Notes under the pieces: generated by a model
What the model was told of the DNA's origin: nothing
What the model saw: only the letters and a program-made list of their open reading frames with translations
Database searches by the model: none
Source: Pseudomonas brassicacearum
GTDB taxonomy: Bacteria > Pseudomonadota > Gammaproteobacteria > Pseudomonadales > Pseudomonadaceae
Length of the DNA: 64,000 nt
Reading direction: 5' to 3'
Assembly: GCF_003732225.1 (NCBI RefSeq)
Contig: NZ_MOBJ01000015.1
Location: 62,001-126,000 of the forward strand
Part shown: piece after piece, positions 32,966 through 42,615 of the stretch
How the letters are laid out: each line of letters starts with the position of its first letter
Numbering within the stretch: position 1 is the first letter of the stretch
Translations under genes and position numbers: made by a program

Positions 32966-34861
32966 GTGGTGGATTTCCCTTCCCGTTTTGAAGTGATCGT
33001 CATCGGCGGCGGTCATGCCGGTACCGAGGCAGCACTTGCATCAGCACGTATGGGGGCAAAAACCCTGTTGCTGACGCATAACGTGGAAACCCTCGGAGCA
33101 ATGAGCTGCAACCCCGCGATTGGCGGGATCGGCAAGAGCCATCTGGTCAAGGAAATCGATGCCCTTGGCGGCGCGATGGCCATGGCTACCGATAAAGGCG
33201 GTATTCAGTTTCGCGTCTTGAACAGCCGCAAAGGCCCAGCCGTGCGCGCTACTCGCGCCCAGGCCGACCGCGTTCTGTACAAGGCCGCTGTGCGCGAGAT
33301 TCTCGAGAACCAGTCGAACCTGTGGATATTTCAACAGGCGGCCGACGACCTGATCGTCGAACAGGAACAAGTGCGTGGTGTTGTCACCCAAATGGGCCTG
33401 CGTTTCTTCGCGGACTCCGTGGTGTTGACCACTGGCACCTTCCTCGGTGGACTTATCCACATCGGTATGCAGAACTATTCCGGCGGTCGTGCCGGCGATC
33501 CACCGTCGATCGCCCTGGCCCATCGTCTGCGTGAACTGCCTTTGCGCGTGGGTCGCCTGAAAACCGGTACGCCGCCGCGTATCGATGGCCGTTCTGTGGA
33601 TTTCTCGGTGATGACCGAGCAGCCCGGCGATACACCGATTCCGGTGATGTCGTTCATGGGGTCCAAAGAACAGCATCCAGCGCAGGTCAGCTGCTGGATT
33701 ACCCATACCAACGCCCGTACTCACGAGATCATTGCCGCGAACCTCGACCGTTCGCCGATGTACTCCGGGGTGATCGAAGGTATTGGCCCGCGTTATTGCC
33801 CGTCGATCGAAGACAAGATCCACCGCTTTGCCGACAAGGAAAGCCATCAGGTCTTCATCGAGCCGGAAGGTTTGACCACCCACGAGCTGTACCCGAACGG
33901 GATATCCACATCCTTGCCGTTCGACGTGCAATTGCAGATCGTGCAATCGATTCGCGGCATGGAAAACGCCCATATCGTTCGCCCGGGCTACGCCATCGAG
34001 TACGACTACTTCGATCCGCGTGACCTGAAGTACAGCCTGGAAACCAAAGTCATCGGCGGTCTGTTCTTCGCCGGACAAATCAACGGCACCACCGGTTACG
34101 AAGAAGCCGGTGCCCAAGGTTTGCTGGCCGGGGCCAACGCAGCATTGCGCGCCCAGGGCAAAGACAGCTGGTGCCCGCGTCGCGACGAGGCGTACATCGG
34201 CGTATTGGTCGACGACCTGATTACCCTGGGTACCCAGGAACCGTACCGAATGTTCACCTCCCGCGCCGAATACCGTTTGATCCTGCGTGAAGACAACGCC
34301 GACCTGCGTTTGACCGAAAAAGGTCGCGAACTGGGTCTGGTGGATGACGTGCGCTGGGCGGCTTTCTGCAAAAAACGCGAAAGCATCGAAGTCGAAGAGC
34401 AACGCCTGAAAAGCACCTGGGTTCGCCCGGGCACTGAACAGGGCGATGCGATTGCCGAAAAATTTGGCACGCCGCTGACTCACGAATACAACTTGCTGAA
34501 CCTGCTGACCCGTCCGGAAATCGACTACGCTGGTCTGATCTCGGTGACGGGCGCCGGTGCAGAAGATCCACAGGTCGCCGAGCAGGTCGAAATCAAGACC
34601 AAATACGCCGGTTACATCGACCGCCAGCAAGATGAAATCGCTCGCCTGCGGGCCAGCGAAGACACCAAATTGCCTATGGATATCGATTACACGAACATCT
34701 CCGGTCTCTCCAAAGAGATCCAGAGCAAGCTCGGCGCGACCCGTCCAGAGACCCTGGGCCAGGCATCGCGGATCCCGGGTGTGACCCCGGCAGCGATTTC
34801 GCTGTTGATGATTCATTTGAAAAAACGCGGCGCGGGCCGTCAGTTGGAGCAAAGCGCTTGA
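32966..34861 (+). CDS. mnmG: tRNA uridine-5-carboxymethylaminomethyl modification enzyme MnmG (GidA)
   Basis: 631 residues from GTG at 32966; a second GTG directly after (32969) would give MDFPSRFEV, the form seen in relatives. FAD-binding motif GGGHAGTEAALA near the N-terminus, the signature GPRYCPSIEDKIHRF, and the C-terminal MnmE-binding region (ISGLSKEIQSKL, ASRIPGVTPAAISLL). It uses FAD and NADH with MnmE to modify tRNA wobble uridine. rsmG follows with overlapping stop and start. Confidence 0.98.
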   Translation: MVDFPSRFEVIVIGGGHAGTEAALASARMGAKTLLLTHNVETLGAMSCNPAIGGIGKSHLVKEIDALGGAMAMATDKGGIQFRVLNSRKGPAVRATRAQADRVLYKAAVREILENQSNLWIFQQAADDLIVEQEQVRGVVTQMGLRFFADSVVLTTGTFLGGLIHIGMQNYSGGRAGDPPSIALAHRLRELPLRVGRLKTGTPPRIDGRSVDFSVMTEQPGDTPIPVMSFMGSKEQHPAQVSCWITHTNARTHEIIAANLDRSPMYSGVIEGIGPRYCPSIEDKIHRFADKESHQVFIEPEGLTTHELYPNGISTSLPFDVQLQIVQSIRGMENAHIVRPGYAIEYDYFDPRDLKYSLETKVIGGLFFAGQINGTTGYEEAGAQGLLAGANAALRAQGKDSWCPRRDEAYIGVLVDDLITLGTQEPYRMFTSRAEYRLILREDNADLRLTEKGRELGLVDDVRWAAFCKKRESIEVEEQRLKSTWVRPGTEQGDAIAEKFGTPLTHEYNLLNLLTRPEIDYAGLISVTGAGAEDPQVAEQVEIKTKYAGYIDRQQDEIARLRASEDTKLPMDIDYTNISGLSKEIQSKLGATRPETLGQASRIPGVTPAAISLLMIHLKKRGAGRQLEQSA

Positions 34862-35502
34862 GTTCGATGGTCACCTCGCAACACGCCGAAGAGTTATCCA
34901 CAGGTGCTCGCCAGCTCGGTGTCAACCTGACAGAAACCCAGCACGCGCAGCTGCTGGGTTATCTGGCCCTGTTGATCAAATGGAACAAGGCTTACAACCT
35001 GACCGCCGTGCGTGATCCCGACGAAATGGTTTCACGGCATTTGCTCGACAGCCTGAGCGTGATGTCCTTCATCGAAAACGGCCGCTGGCTGGATGTTGGC
35101 AGCGGCGGCGGTATGCCGGGTATTCCACTGGCGATCCTGTTTCCCGAGTCGCAAGTGACGTGCCTGGACAGCAACGGCAAGAAAACCCGCTTCCTGACTC
35201 AGGTCAAACTCGAACTCAAACTGGATAACCTGCAAGTTATCCACAGTCGCGTCGAAGCTTTCACGCCTGAACTGCCGTTCAACGGGATCATTTCCCGGGC
35301 ATTCAGCAGCATGGAGAACTTCAGCAACTGGACTCGCCACTTGGGCGATAGCGATACACGTTGGCTGGCAATGAAGGGCGTTCATCCCGCGGATGAGCTG
35401 GTAGCATTGCCGGCAGACTTCCACCTCGATAGCGAACACGCCCTGGCCGTACCCGGTTGCCAAGGCCAACGCCATCTGCTGATACTGCGCCGCACGGCAT
35501 GA
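34858..35502 (+). CDS. rsmG: 16S rRNA (guanine-527-N7)-methyltransferase RsmG (GidB)
   Basis: 214 residues from the TTG at 34858, overlapping the mnmG stop; an ATG at 34867 would shorten it by three residues. SAM-binding motif WLDVGSGGGMPGIPLAI; family segments LIKWNKAYNLTAVRDPDEM and HLLDSLSV. It methylates G527 of 16S rRNA. Two perfect DnaA 9-mers (34894, 35237) are inside the gene. Confidence 0.97.
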   Translation: MSSMVTSQHAEELSTGARQLGVNLTETQHAQLLGYLALLIKWNKAYNLTAVRDPDEMVSRHLLDSLSVMSFIENGRWLDVGSGGGMPGIPLAILFPESQVTCLDSNGKKTRFLTQVKLELKLDNLQVIHSRVEAFTPELPFNGIISRAFSSMENFSNWTRHLGDSDTRWLAMKGVHPADELVALPADFHLDSEHALAVPGCQGQRHLLILRRTA

Positions 35503-35520
35503 TTGGGAACACAAGCAAGA

Positions 35521-36318
35521 ATGGCTAAGGTATTCGCGATAGCGAACCAAAAGGGTGGTGTGGGCAAGACCACCACCTGCATCAACCTCGCAGCATCCCT
35601 GGTCGCGACCAAGCGACGGGTGTTGTTGATCGATCTTGATCCACAGGGCAACGCCACCATGGGTAGCGGTGTGGATAAACACGGTCTGGAAAACTCGGTC
35701 TACGACCTGTTGATCGGCGAATGCGATCTGGCTCAGGCCATGCACTTTTCCGAACACGGTGGTTACCAGTTGTTGCCGGCCAACCGCGATTTGACGGCGG
35801 CTGAAGTCGTTCTGCTGGAAATGCAGATGAAGGAAAGCCGTCTGCGCAGCGCTTTGGCGCCGATCCGTGAGAACTACGATTACATTTTGATCGACTGCCC
35901 ACCGTCGCTGTCGATGCTCACGCTCAATGCTCTGGTTGCTTCCGACGGGGTCATTATCCCCATGCAGTGCGAGTACTTCGCGCTCGAAGGGTTGAGCGAC
36001 CTTGTGGATAACATCAAGCGTATCGCTGAATTGCTGAACCCGAATCTGAAAATCGAAGGCCTGCTGCGGACCATGTATGACCCGCGCCTGAGCCTGATGA
36101 ACGATGTGTCGGCGCAGCTCAAGGAACACTTCGGTGAGCAACTGTATGACACCGTGATTCCGCGCAACATCCGTCTGGCCGAAGCGCCAAGTTATGGCAT
36201 GCCGGCGTTGGCCTATGACAAACAATCCCGTGGCGCACTGGCCTATCTGGCCCTGGCGGGCGAGATGGTTCGTCGTCAGCGCAAAAATTCACGCATTGCC
36301 GCTGCTCAGGCAACTTAA
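35521..36318 (+). CDS. parA: Chromosome partitioning ATPase ParA (Soj)
   Basis: 265 residues from MAKVFAIANQKGG (35521). Deviant Walker A NQKGGVGKTTTCINLA, Walker B LIDCPPSLSML, and the short N-terminus of chromosomal (not plasmid) ParA proteins. It works with ParB on parS sites, two of which lie in recF. Two perfect DnaA 9-mers (35670, 36003) lie in the gene. It is 9 bp from parB. Confidence 0.98.
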   Translation: MAKVFAIANQKGGVGKTTTCINLAASLVATKRRVLLIDLDPQGNATMGSGVDKHGLENSVYDLLIGECDLAQAMHFSEHGGYQLLPANRDLTAAEVVLLEMQMKESRLRSALAPIRENYDYILIDCPPSLSMLTLNALVASDGVIIPMQCEYFALEGLSDLVDNIKRIAELLNPNLKIEGLLRTMYDPRLSLMNDVSAQLKEHFGEQLYDTVIPRNIRLAEAPSYGMPALAYDKQSRGALAYLALAGEMVRRQRKNSRIAAAQAT

Positions 36319-36327
36319 GGAATCCCC

Positions 36328-37200
36328 ATGGCCGTCAAGAAACGAGGTCTCGGACGTGGACTGGATGCACTGCTGAGTGGTCCGACTGTCAGCTTGCTGG
36401 AAGAACAGGCGGTGCAGGCCGATCAGCGTGAGCTGCAACACCTGCCGCTGGACCTGATCCAGCGCGGCAAGTACCAGCCGCGTCGGGACATGGACCCACA
36501 GGCGCTGGAAGAACTGGCGCAGTCGATCAAGGCTCAAGGCGTGATGCAGCCGATCGTGGTTCGCCCGATCGGTGCTGGCCGCTTTGAAATCATCGCCGGT
36601 GAACGCCGCTGGCGTGCCAGCCAGCAGGCTGGCCAGGAAACCATCCCGGCGATGGTCCGCGATGTGCCGGATGAGACCGCGATCGCCATGGCGCTGATCG
36701 AGAACATCCAGCGTGAAGACCTCAATCCGATCGAGGAAGCGGTCGCCCTGCAGCGTTTGCAGCAGGAATTCCAGCTGACTCAGCAGCAAGTCGCCGAGGC
36801 GGTGGGCAAATCCCGCGTGACCGTCGCCAACTTGTTGCGCCTGATTGCATTGCCGGAAGTCATCAAGACCATGTTGTCCCACGGTGACCTGGAAATGGGT
36901 CATGCCCGTGCTTTGCTTGGTTTGCCGGAAAATCAACAGGTTGAGGGGGCGCGACATGTTGTCGCACGTGGCCTCACCGTGCGCCAGACCGAAGCACTGG
37001 TTCGCCAGTGGTTGAGTGGCAAACCTGCGCCTGTCGAACCCTCAAAACCCGACCCGGATATCGCTCGTCTCGAACAGCGCCTGGCAGAGCGCCTAGGCTC
37101 TGCGGTGCAGATCCGCCACGGGAAGAAGGGCAAAGGGCAGTTGGTGATTGGTTACAACTCCCTCGATGAGCTTCAAGGCGTCCTCGCGCATATCCGCTGA
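36328..37200 (+). CDS. parB: Chromosome partitioning protein ParB (Spo0J)
   Basis: 290 residues. Basic N-terminal ParA-stimulating tail (KKRGLGRGLDALL), CTPase/ParB-N domain with YQPRRDMD and GERRWRAS, then the helix-turn-helix that reads parS (TQQQVAEAVGKSRVTVANLLRL), and a C-terminal dimerisation domain (LGSAVQIRHGKKGKGQLVIGYNS). It forms the clamp around parS DNA. Confidence 0.98.
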   Translation: MAVKKRGLGRGLDALLSGPTVSLLEEQAVQADQRELQHLPLDLIQRGKYQPRRDMDPQALEELAQSIKAQGVMQPIVVRPIGAGRFEIIAGERRWRASQQAGQETIPAMVRDVPDETAIAMALIENIQREDLNPIEEAVALQRLQQEFQLTQQQVAEAVGKSRVTVANLLRLIALPEVIKTMLSHGDLEMGHARALLGLPENQQVEGARHVVARGLTVRQTEALVRQWLSGKPAPVEPSKPDPDIARLEQRLAERLGSAVQIRHGKKGKGQLVIGYNSLDELQGVLAHIR

Positions 37201-37245
37201 AACATTTCCTCATGTAGCGCAGAGTTCGAAATCACTACCTGACAG

Positions 37246-37274
37246 TTGAATAGGGGCTGAACCGCCCCTATACT
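37246..37274 (+). promoter_or_regulatory. Promoter of the ATP synthase operon, spacer filled by a palindrome
   Basis: -35 TTGAAT (37246-37251), 17-bp spacer, -10 TATACT (37269-37274). The inverted repeat TAGGGGC-TGAACC-GCCCCTA (37251-37270) occupies the whole spacer and touches both boxes. It is followed by a 72-bp leader before atpI. Confidence 0.7.
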
Positions 37275-37348
37275 CTGCGCGCATTTTGTCGGCACAAATT
37301 ATGCCAAGTTATTGAATTCTGGCAGCCGGCCTTTGAGGAGCAAAAGTG

Positions 37349-37756
37349 ATGGAAACCCGCACGCCAAACCGCTTGCCGTTCCATCGCTTGGCGGTTTTTC
37401 CCGTGTTATTGGCGCAATTTGTCGTTTTGCTGCTTGCCGCTTTGGCGCTCTGGCGATGGCATGGAGTCGTAGCCGGATACTCAGGACTCTGCGGAGGCCT
37501 GATAGCCTTGCTTCCCAATGTTTATTTCGCTCACAGGGCATTTCGGTTTTCCGGCGCCCGAGCAGCTCAAGCCATCGTCCGGTCTTTTTATGCCGGCGAG
37601 GCGGGCAAACTGATTTTGACGGCAGTGCTTTTTGCATTGACGTTCGCAGGTGTGAAGCCACTGGCGCCGCTAGCTGTATTCGGCGTCTTCGTGCTGACCC
37701 AACTGGTCAGCTGGTTCGCTCCCCTGCTGATGAGAACAAGACTTTCGAGACCTTAG
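37349..37756 (+). CDS. atpI: ATP synthase subunit I
   Basis: 135 residues from ATG at 37349 with AGGAG at 37336-37340 (the GTG just before it would add one residue). Four membrane helices: FPVLLAQFVVLLLAALALWRW, VVAGYSGLCGGLIALLPNVYF, LILTAVLFALTFAGV and LAVFGVFVLTQLVSWF. AtpI helps assemble the c-ring. It heads the operon as usual. Confidence 0.92.
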   Translation: METRTPNRLPFHRLAVFPVLLAQFVVLLLAALALWRWHGVVAGYSGLCGGLIALLPNVYFAHRAFRFSGARAAQAIVRSFYAGEAGKLILTAVLFALTFAGVKPLAPLAVFGVFVLTQLVSWFAPLLMRTRLSRP

Positions 37757-37772
37757 GGCGTTTGAGGCAACC

Positions 37773-38642
37773 ATGGCAGCAGAATCCGCTTCGGGCTATA
37801 TCCAGCACCACTTGCAAAACCTGACCTTCGGTCAGCTACCTACCGGCGGCTGGGGCTTTGCCCATACCGCAGCAGAAGCCAAGGCAATGGGCTTCTGGGC
37901 TTTCCACGTCGATACCCTCGGCTGGTCGGTCGCGTTGGGTCTGATCTTCGTTCTTCTTTTCCGCATGGCGGCGAAGAAGGCGACTTCCGGCGTACCAGGT
38001 GCCTTGCAGAACTTCGTTGAAGTATTGGTCGAATTCGTCGACAGCAGCGTGAAGGACAGCTTCCATGGCCGTAGCCCGGTGGTTGCACCTCTGGCGCTGA
38101 CCATCTTTGTCTGGGTGTTCATGATGAACGCCATCGACCTGGTACCGGTCGACTGGATCCCGCAACTGGCCGCGGCCATTTCCGGCAACCACGAGATCCC
38201 GTTCCGTGCCGTATCGACCACCGACCCGAACGCTACGCTGGCCATGGCCTTCTCGGTGTTCGCGTTGATCATTTTCTACAGCATCAAGATCAAGGGCATC
38301 GGCGGCTTTATCGGCGAACTGACCTTGCACCCGTTCGGCAGCAAGAACATTTTCCTTCAAGCCCTGCTGATTCCGGTGAACTTCCTGCTGGAGTTCGTGA
38401 CGCTGATTGCCAAGCCAATTTCGCTGGCACTGCGTCTGTTCGGCAACATGTACGCTGGCGAGCTGGTGTTTATCCTGATCGCCGTGATGTTCGGCAGCGG
38501 CCTGCTCTGGCTTAGCGGCCTGGGCATTGTGCTGCAGTGGGCGTGGGCTGTGTTCCACATCCTGATCATCACCCTGCAGGCGTTTATCTTCATGATGCTG
38601 ACCATCGTCTACCTGTCGATGGCGCACGAAGAGAACCATTAA
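37773..38642 (+). CDS. atpB: ATP synthase F0 subunit a
   Basis: 289 residues, multi-pass. The conserved penultimate-helix sequence ISLALRLFGNMYAGELVFILI carries the essential proton-channel arginine. It forms the half-channels against the c-ring. Confidence 0.98.
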   Translation: MAAESASGYIQHHLQNLTFGQLPTGGWGFAHTAAEAKAMGFWAFHVDTLGWSVALGLIFVLLFRMAAKKATSGVPGALQNFVEVLVEFVDSSVKDSFHGRSPVVAPLALTIFVWVFMMNAIDLVPVDWIPQLAAAISGNHEIPFRAVSTTDPNATLAMAFSVFALIIFYSIKIKGIGGFIGELTLHPFGSKNIFLQALLIPVNFLLEFVTLIAKPISLALRLFGNMYAGELVFILIAVMFGSGLLWLSGLGIVLQWAWAVFHILIITLQAFIFMMLTIVYLSMAHEENH

Positions 38643-38775
38643 GACCTGCTTCGGCTAGTCTGATGTCCCTCTCGCTTCGGTGAGAGGGGGCCCGTACCGG
38701 GCTCGATGAAACGATTTGTTTTACCGCTTTAATCTAAAAAACCTAAACCATACGACGTAAAAGTCGGGAGGAAAG

Positions 38776-39033
38776 ATGGAAACTGTAGTTGGTCTAACCG
38801 CTATCGCTGTTGCACTGTTGATCGGCCTGGGCGCACTGGGTACCGCAATTGGTTTCGGCCTGTTGGGCGGCAAGTTCCTGGAAGGCGCAGCGCGTCAGCC
38901 AGAAATGGTTCCAATGCTGCAAGTCAAAATGTTCATCGTTGCCGGTCTGCTCGACGCCGTAACCATGATCGGCGTTGGTATCGCTCTGTTCTTCACCTTC
39001 GCGAACCCTTTCGTTGGTCAACTCGCTCACTAA
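38776..39033 (+). CDS. atpE: ATP synthase F0 subunit c
   Basis: 85 residues, two helices joined by the polar loop AARQPEM. The proton-carrying Asp is D60 in [17 protein letters not shown] ribosome-binding site precedes the ATG, in keeping with the high copy number of c. The 133-bp gap before it has an inverted CTCTCGCTTC/GGTGAGAG-type segment that may serve translation or RNA processing. Confidence 0.99.
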
Positions 39034-39091
39034 TCACTCGGATTTTCGAGTTGAGCAAGTCTGATGGACAACGAACGAGCGAGGTGTTGGC

Positions 39092-39562
39092 GTGAACATT
39101 AATGCAACCCTGATTGGCCAGTCCGTTGCGTTCTTCATTTTTGTACTGTTTTGCATGAAGTTCGTGTGGCCTCCGGTCATCGCGGCTTTGCACGAACGTC
39201 AGAAGAAGATCGCGGATGGACTGGACGCTGCCGCCCGAGCAGCTCGCGACCTGGAATTGGCCCAAGATAAAGCGGGTCAACAACTGCGCGAAGCTAAAGC
39301 TCAGGCAGCCGAAATCATTGAGCAAGCCAAGAAACGCGGTAATCAGATCGTCGAAGAGGCTGTTGATAAAGCCCGTGTCGACGCTGAACGTGTGAAGGTG
39401 CAGGCTCAGGCCGAGATCGAGCAGGAACTGAACAGTGTCAAAGACGCGCTGCGTGCCCAACTGGGTGCCCTGGCCGTTGGCGGCGCCGAGAAGATCCTGG
39501 GTGCCACAATCGATCAAAACGCGCACGCGGAGCTGGTTAACAAACTGGCTGCTGAAATTTAA
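39092..39562 (+). CDS. atpF: ATP synthase F0 subunit b
   Basis: 156 residues from GTG at 39092 (MNINATLIGQSVAFFIFVLFCMKFVWPPV). One N-terminal membrane helix followed by a long charged coiled coil: the peripheral stalk. Confidence 0.98.
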   Translation: MNINATLIGQSVAFFIFVLFCMKFVWPPVIAALHERQKKIADGLDAAARAARDLELAQDKAGQQLREAKAQAAEIIEQAKKRGNQIVEEAVDKARVDAERVKVQAQAEIEQELNSVKDALRAQLGALAVGGAEKILGATIDQNAHAELVNKLAAEI

Positions 39563-39574
39563 GCGAGGGCGATC

Positions 39575-40111
39575 ATGGCAGAACTGACCACGTTGGCCCG
39601 ACCTTACGCTAAGGCAGCCTTCGAGCACGCCCAGGCCCACCAGCAACTGGCCTCTTGGTCAGCCATGCTCGGCCTGGCTGCAGCAGTGTCGCAAGACGAC
39701 ACCATGCAGCGCGTGCTCAAGGCCCCGCGACTGACGAGCGCAAACAAGGCCACCACGTTTATCGACGTGTGTGGCGACAAGTTCGATGCCAAGGCACAGA
39801 ATTTCATCCACGTCGTTGCTGAAAACGACCGTCTCCCGCTTTTGCCGGAGATCGCCGCTCTGTTTGACCTGTACAAGGCCGAACAAGAGAAATCGGTAGA
39901 TGTGGATGTCACCAGTGCTTTTGCATTGAACCAAGAACAGCAAGACAAACTCGCCAAGGTTCTCAGTGCACGGCTCGGCCGGGAAGTGCGACTGCACGCT
40001 GCGGAGGATGCCACCCTTATTGGTGGTGTCATCATCCGCGCCGGCGACCTGGTAATCGATGGCTCGATTCGCGGCAAACTCGCGAACCTTGCCGAAGCAT
40101 TGAAATCTTGA
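39575..40111 (+). CDS. atpH: ATP synthase F1 subunit delta
   Basis: 178 residues. Family start TTLARPYAKAAFEHA; C-terminal LIGGVIIRAGDLVIDGSIRGKL is the conserved OSCP/delta signature. It links the F1 head to subunit b. Confidence 0.98.
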   Translation: MAELTTLARPYAKAAFEHAQAHQQLASWSAMLGLAAAVSQDDTMQRVLKAPRLTSANKATTFIDVCGDKFDAKAQNFIHVVAENDRLPLLPEIAALFDLYKAEQEKSVDVDVTSAFALNQEQQDKLAKVLSARLGREVRLHAAEDATLIGGVIIRAGDLVIDGSIRGKLANLAEALKS

Positions 40112-40132
40112 GTTTGAAGGGGCAGCAGAGCA

Positions 40133-41677
40133 ATGCAGCAACTCAATCCTTCCGAAATAAGTGAAATTATCAAGGGCCGCATCGAAAAGCTCGATGTGAC
40201 CTCCCAAGCCCGTAACGAAGGCACTGTCGTCAGCGTATCTGACGGCATCGTGCGGATTCACGGTCTGGCCGACGTTATGTACGGCGAGATGATCGAGTTT
40301 CCGGGCGGCGTCTACGGTATGGCCCTCAACCTGGAGCAAGACTCTGTAGGTGCCGTTGTATTGGGCTCTTACCAGACTCTGGCTGAAGGCATGAGCGCCA
40401 AGTGCACTGGCCGCATCCTCGAAGTTCCGGTTGGTAAGGAACTGCTGGGTCGCGTAGTCGATGCACTGGGTAACCCAGTTGACGGCAAAGGTCCGCTGAA
40501 CAACACCGAGACCGATGCGGTCGAGAAAGTTGCTCCGGGCGTGATCTGGCGTAAGTCGGTAGACCAGCCTGTACAGACTGGCTACAAGGCTGTCGATGCC
40601 ATGATCCCTGTCGGCCGTGGCCAGCGTGAGCTGATCATCGGTGACCGTCAGATCGGTAAAACCGCTCTGGCGATCGACGCGATCATCAACCAGAAAGACA
40701 GCGGCATCTTCTGCGTCTACGTTGCTATCGGTCAGAAACAATCGACCATCGCCAACGTGGTTCGCAAGCTGGAAGAAAACGGCGCCTTGGCTAACACCAT
40801 CGTCGTAGCTGCCAGTGCTTCGGAATCGGCTGCACTGCAATTCCTGGCACCGTACTCCGGTTGCACCATGGGCGAATACTTCCGCGACCGCGGTGAAGAC
40901 GCGCTGATCGTTTATGACGATCTGTCCAAGCAAGCAGTGGCTTACCGCCAGATTTCCCTGCTGCTGCGCCGTCCACCAGGCCGTGAAGCCTACCCAGGCG
41001 ACGTGTTCTATCTCCACTCCCGTCTGCTGGAGCGCGCATCCCGCGTTTCGGAAGAGTACGTAGAGAAGTTCACTAACGGTGCCGTGACTGGCAAGACCGG
41101 TTCCTTGACCGCTCTGCCAATCATTGAAACTCAGGCTGGCGACGTTTCCGCGTTCGTTCCGACCAACGTGATTTCCATCACCGACGGTCAGATCTTCCTG
41201 GAATCCGCCATGTTCAACTCCGGGATCCGTCCTGCAGTGAACGCCGGTGTTTCGGTATCCCGTGTGGGTGGTGCCGCTCAGACCAAGATCATCAAGAAGC
41301 TTTCCGGTGGTATCCGTACCGCTCTGGCTCAGTACCGTGAACTGGCTGCATTCGCCCAGTTCGCTTCTGACCTGGACGAAGCCACTCGCAAGCAGCTTGA
41401 GCACGGTCAGCGCGTTACCGAGCTGATGAAGCAGAAGCAATATGCGCCGATGTCCATTGCCGACATGTCGTTGTCCCTGTATGCCGCTGAACGTGGCTTC
41501 CTGGTAGACATCGAGATTCCAAAAATCGGTAGCTTCGAGCAGGCCATGATTGCTTACTTCAACCGCGATCACGCCGAATTGATGGCGAAGATCAACGTGA
41601 AGGGTGACTTCAATGACGAAATCGACGCTGGCCTGAAAGCCGGTATCGAAAAGTTCAAGGCCACCCAAACCTGGTAA
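40133..41677 (+). CDS. atpA: ATP synthase F1 subunit alpha
   Basis: 514 residues. Non-catalytic nucleotide-binding subunit; P-loop GDRQIGKTALAID, the SxR arginine-finger region NAGVSVSRVGGAAQ, and the N-terminus MQQLNPSEISEIIKGRI that contacts delta. Confidence 0.99.
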   Translation: MQQLNPSEISEIIKGRIEKLDVTSQARNEGTVVSVSDGIVRIHGLADVMYGEMIEFPGGVYGMALNLEQDSVGAVVLGSYQTLAEGMSAKCTGRILEVPVGKELLGRVVDALGNPVDGKGPLNNTETDAVEKVAPGVIWRKSVDQPVQTGYKAVDAMIPVGRGQRELIIGDRQIGKTALAIDAIINQKDSGIFCVYVAIGQKQSTIANVVRKLEENGALANTIVVAASASESAALQFLAPYSGCTMGEYFRDRGEDALIVYDDLSKQAVAYRQISLLLRRPPGREAYPGDVFYLHSRLLERASRVSEEYVEKFTNGAVTGKTGSLTALPIIETQAGDVSAFVPTNVISITDGQIFLESAMFNSGIRPAVNAGVSVSRVGGAAQTKIIKKLSGGIRTALAQYRELAAFAQFASDLDEATRKQLEHGQRVTELMKQKQYAPMSIADMSLSLYAAERGFLVDIEIPKIGSFEQAMIAYFNRDHAELMAKINVKGDFNDEIDAGLKAGIEKFKATQTW

Positions 41678-41727
41678 GCCGCAGCGGGGGCCGAGAGGCT
41701 CCCGCTTGCTAACCTGATAGGTGTTAC

Positions 41728-42588
41728 ATGGCAGGCGCAAAAGAGATTCGCAGTAAGATTGCGAGCATCAAAAGCACGCAAAAAATTACCAGCGCCATGG
41801 AAAAAGTGGCGGTCAGCAAAATGCGCAAGGCACAAATGCGCATGTCGGCTAGCCGTCCTTACGCGGAGCGCATCCGCCAGGTTATTGGTCATCTGGCCAA
41901 CGCTAACCCGGAATATCGCCACCCGTTCATGATCGACCGTGCTATCAAGCGCGTCGGTTATGTCGTCGTGAGCAGTGACCGTGGTCTGTGTGGTGGCTTG
42001 AACACCAACCTGTTCAAGGCTTTGGTCAAGGACATGGCGGTAAACCGCGAACAAGGCGTCGAGATCGATCTGTGCGTGATTGGTAGCAAAGGTGCGGCTT
42101 TCTTCCGCAACTTCGGCGGTAACGTCGTTGCAGCTATCAGCCACCTGGGTGAAGAGCCGTCGATCAATGATCTGATCGGCAGCGTCAAGGTGATGCTGGA
42201 TGCCTACCTGGACGGCCGTATTGACCGCCTGTGCGTGGTGTCCAACAAGTTCATCAACACCATGACGCAGCAGCCTACCGTGGAGCAATTGATTCCACTG
42301 GTGGCGACCCCGGATCAAGAACTCAAGCACCACTGGGACTATCTCTACGAACCGGATGCCAAGGAGCTGCTTGACGGCTTGATGGTCCGCTACGTGGAGT
42401 CGCAGGTCTACCAGGCGGTGGTCGAGAACAACGCAGCTGAACAAGCGGCGCGGATGATCGCAATGAAGAACGCTACCGACAACGCCGGTGACTTGATCAG
42501 CGATTTGCAGCTGATCTACAACAAGGCGCGTCAGGCTGCGATCACCCAAGAGATCTCGGAAATCGTCGGCGGCGCTGCCGCGGTTTAA
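41728..42588 (+). CDS. atpG: ATP synthase F1 subunit gamma
   Basis: 286 residues. Central rotor shaft: N-terminal helix AKEIRSKIASIKSTQKIT, the conserved SDRGLCGGLN, and the C-terminal helix NLISDLQ-like stretch (GDLISDLQLIYNKARQAAITQE). Confidence 0.98.
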   Translation: MAGAKEIRSKIASIKSTQKITSAMEKVAVSKMRKAQMRMSASRPYAERIRQVIGHLANANPEYRHPFMIDRAIKRVGYVVVSSDRGLCGGLNTNLFKALVKDMAVNREQGVEIDLCVIGSKGAAFFRNFGGNVVAAISHLGEEPSINDLIGSVKVMLDAYLDGRIDRLCVVSNKFINTMTQQPTVEQLIPLVATPDQELKHHWDYLYEPDAKELLDGLMVRYVESQVYQAVVENNAAEQAARMIAMKNATDNAGDLISDLQLIYNKARQAAITQEISEIVGGAAAV

Positions 42589-42615
42589 CGGTTCAAATAT
42601 TCAGAGGATCCAGCT

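Noticed and set aside
39659..41740. 693-codon minus-strand open frame opposite atpH and atpA
   Set aside because: Mirror of ATP synthase genes; no independent evidence.
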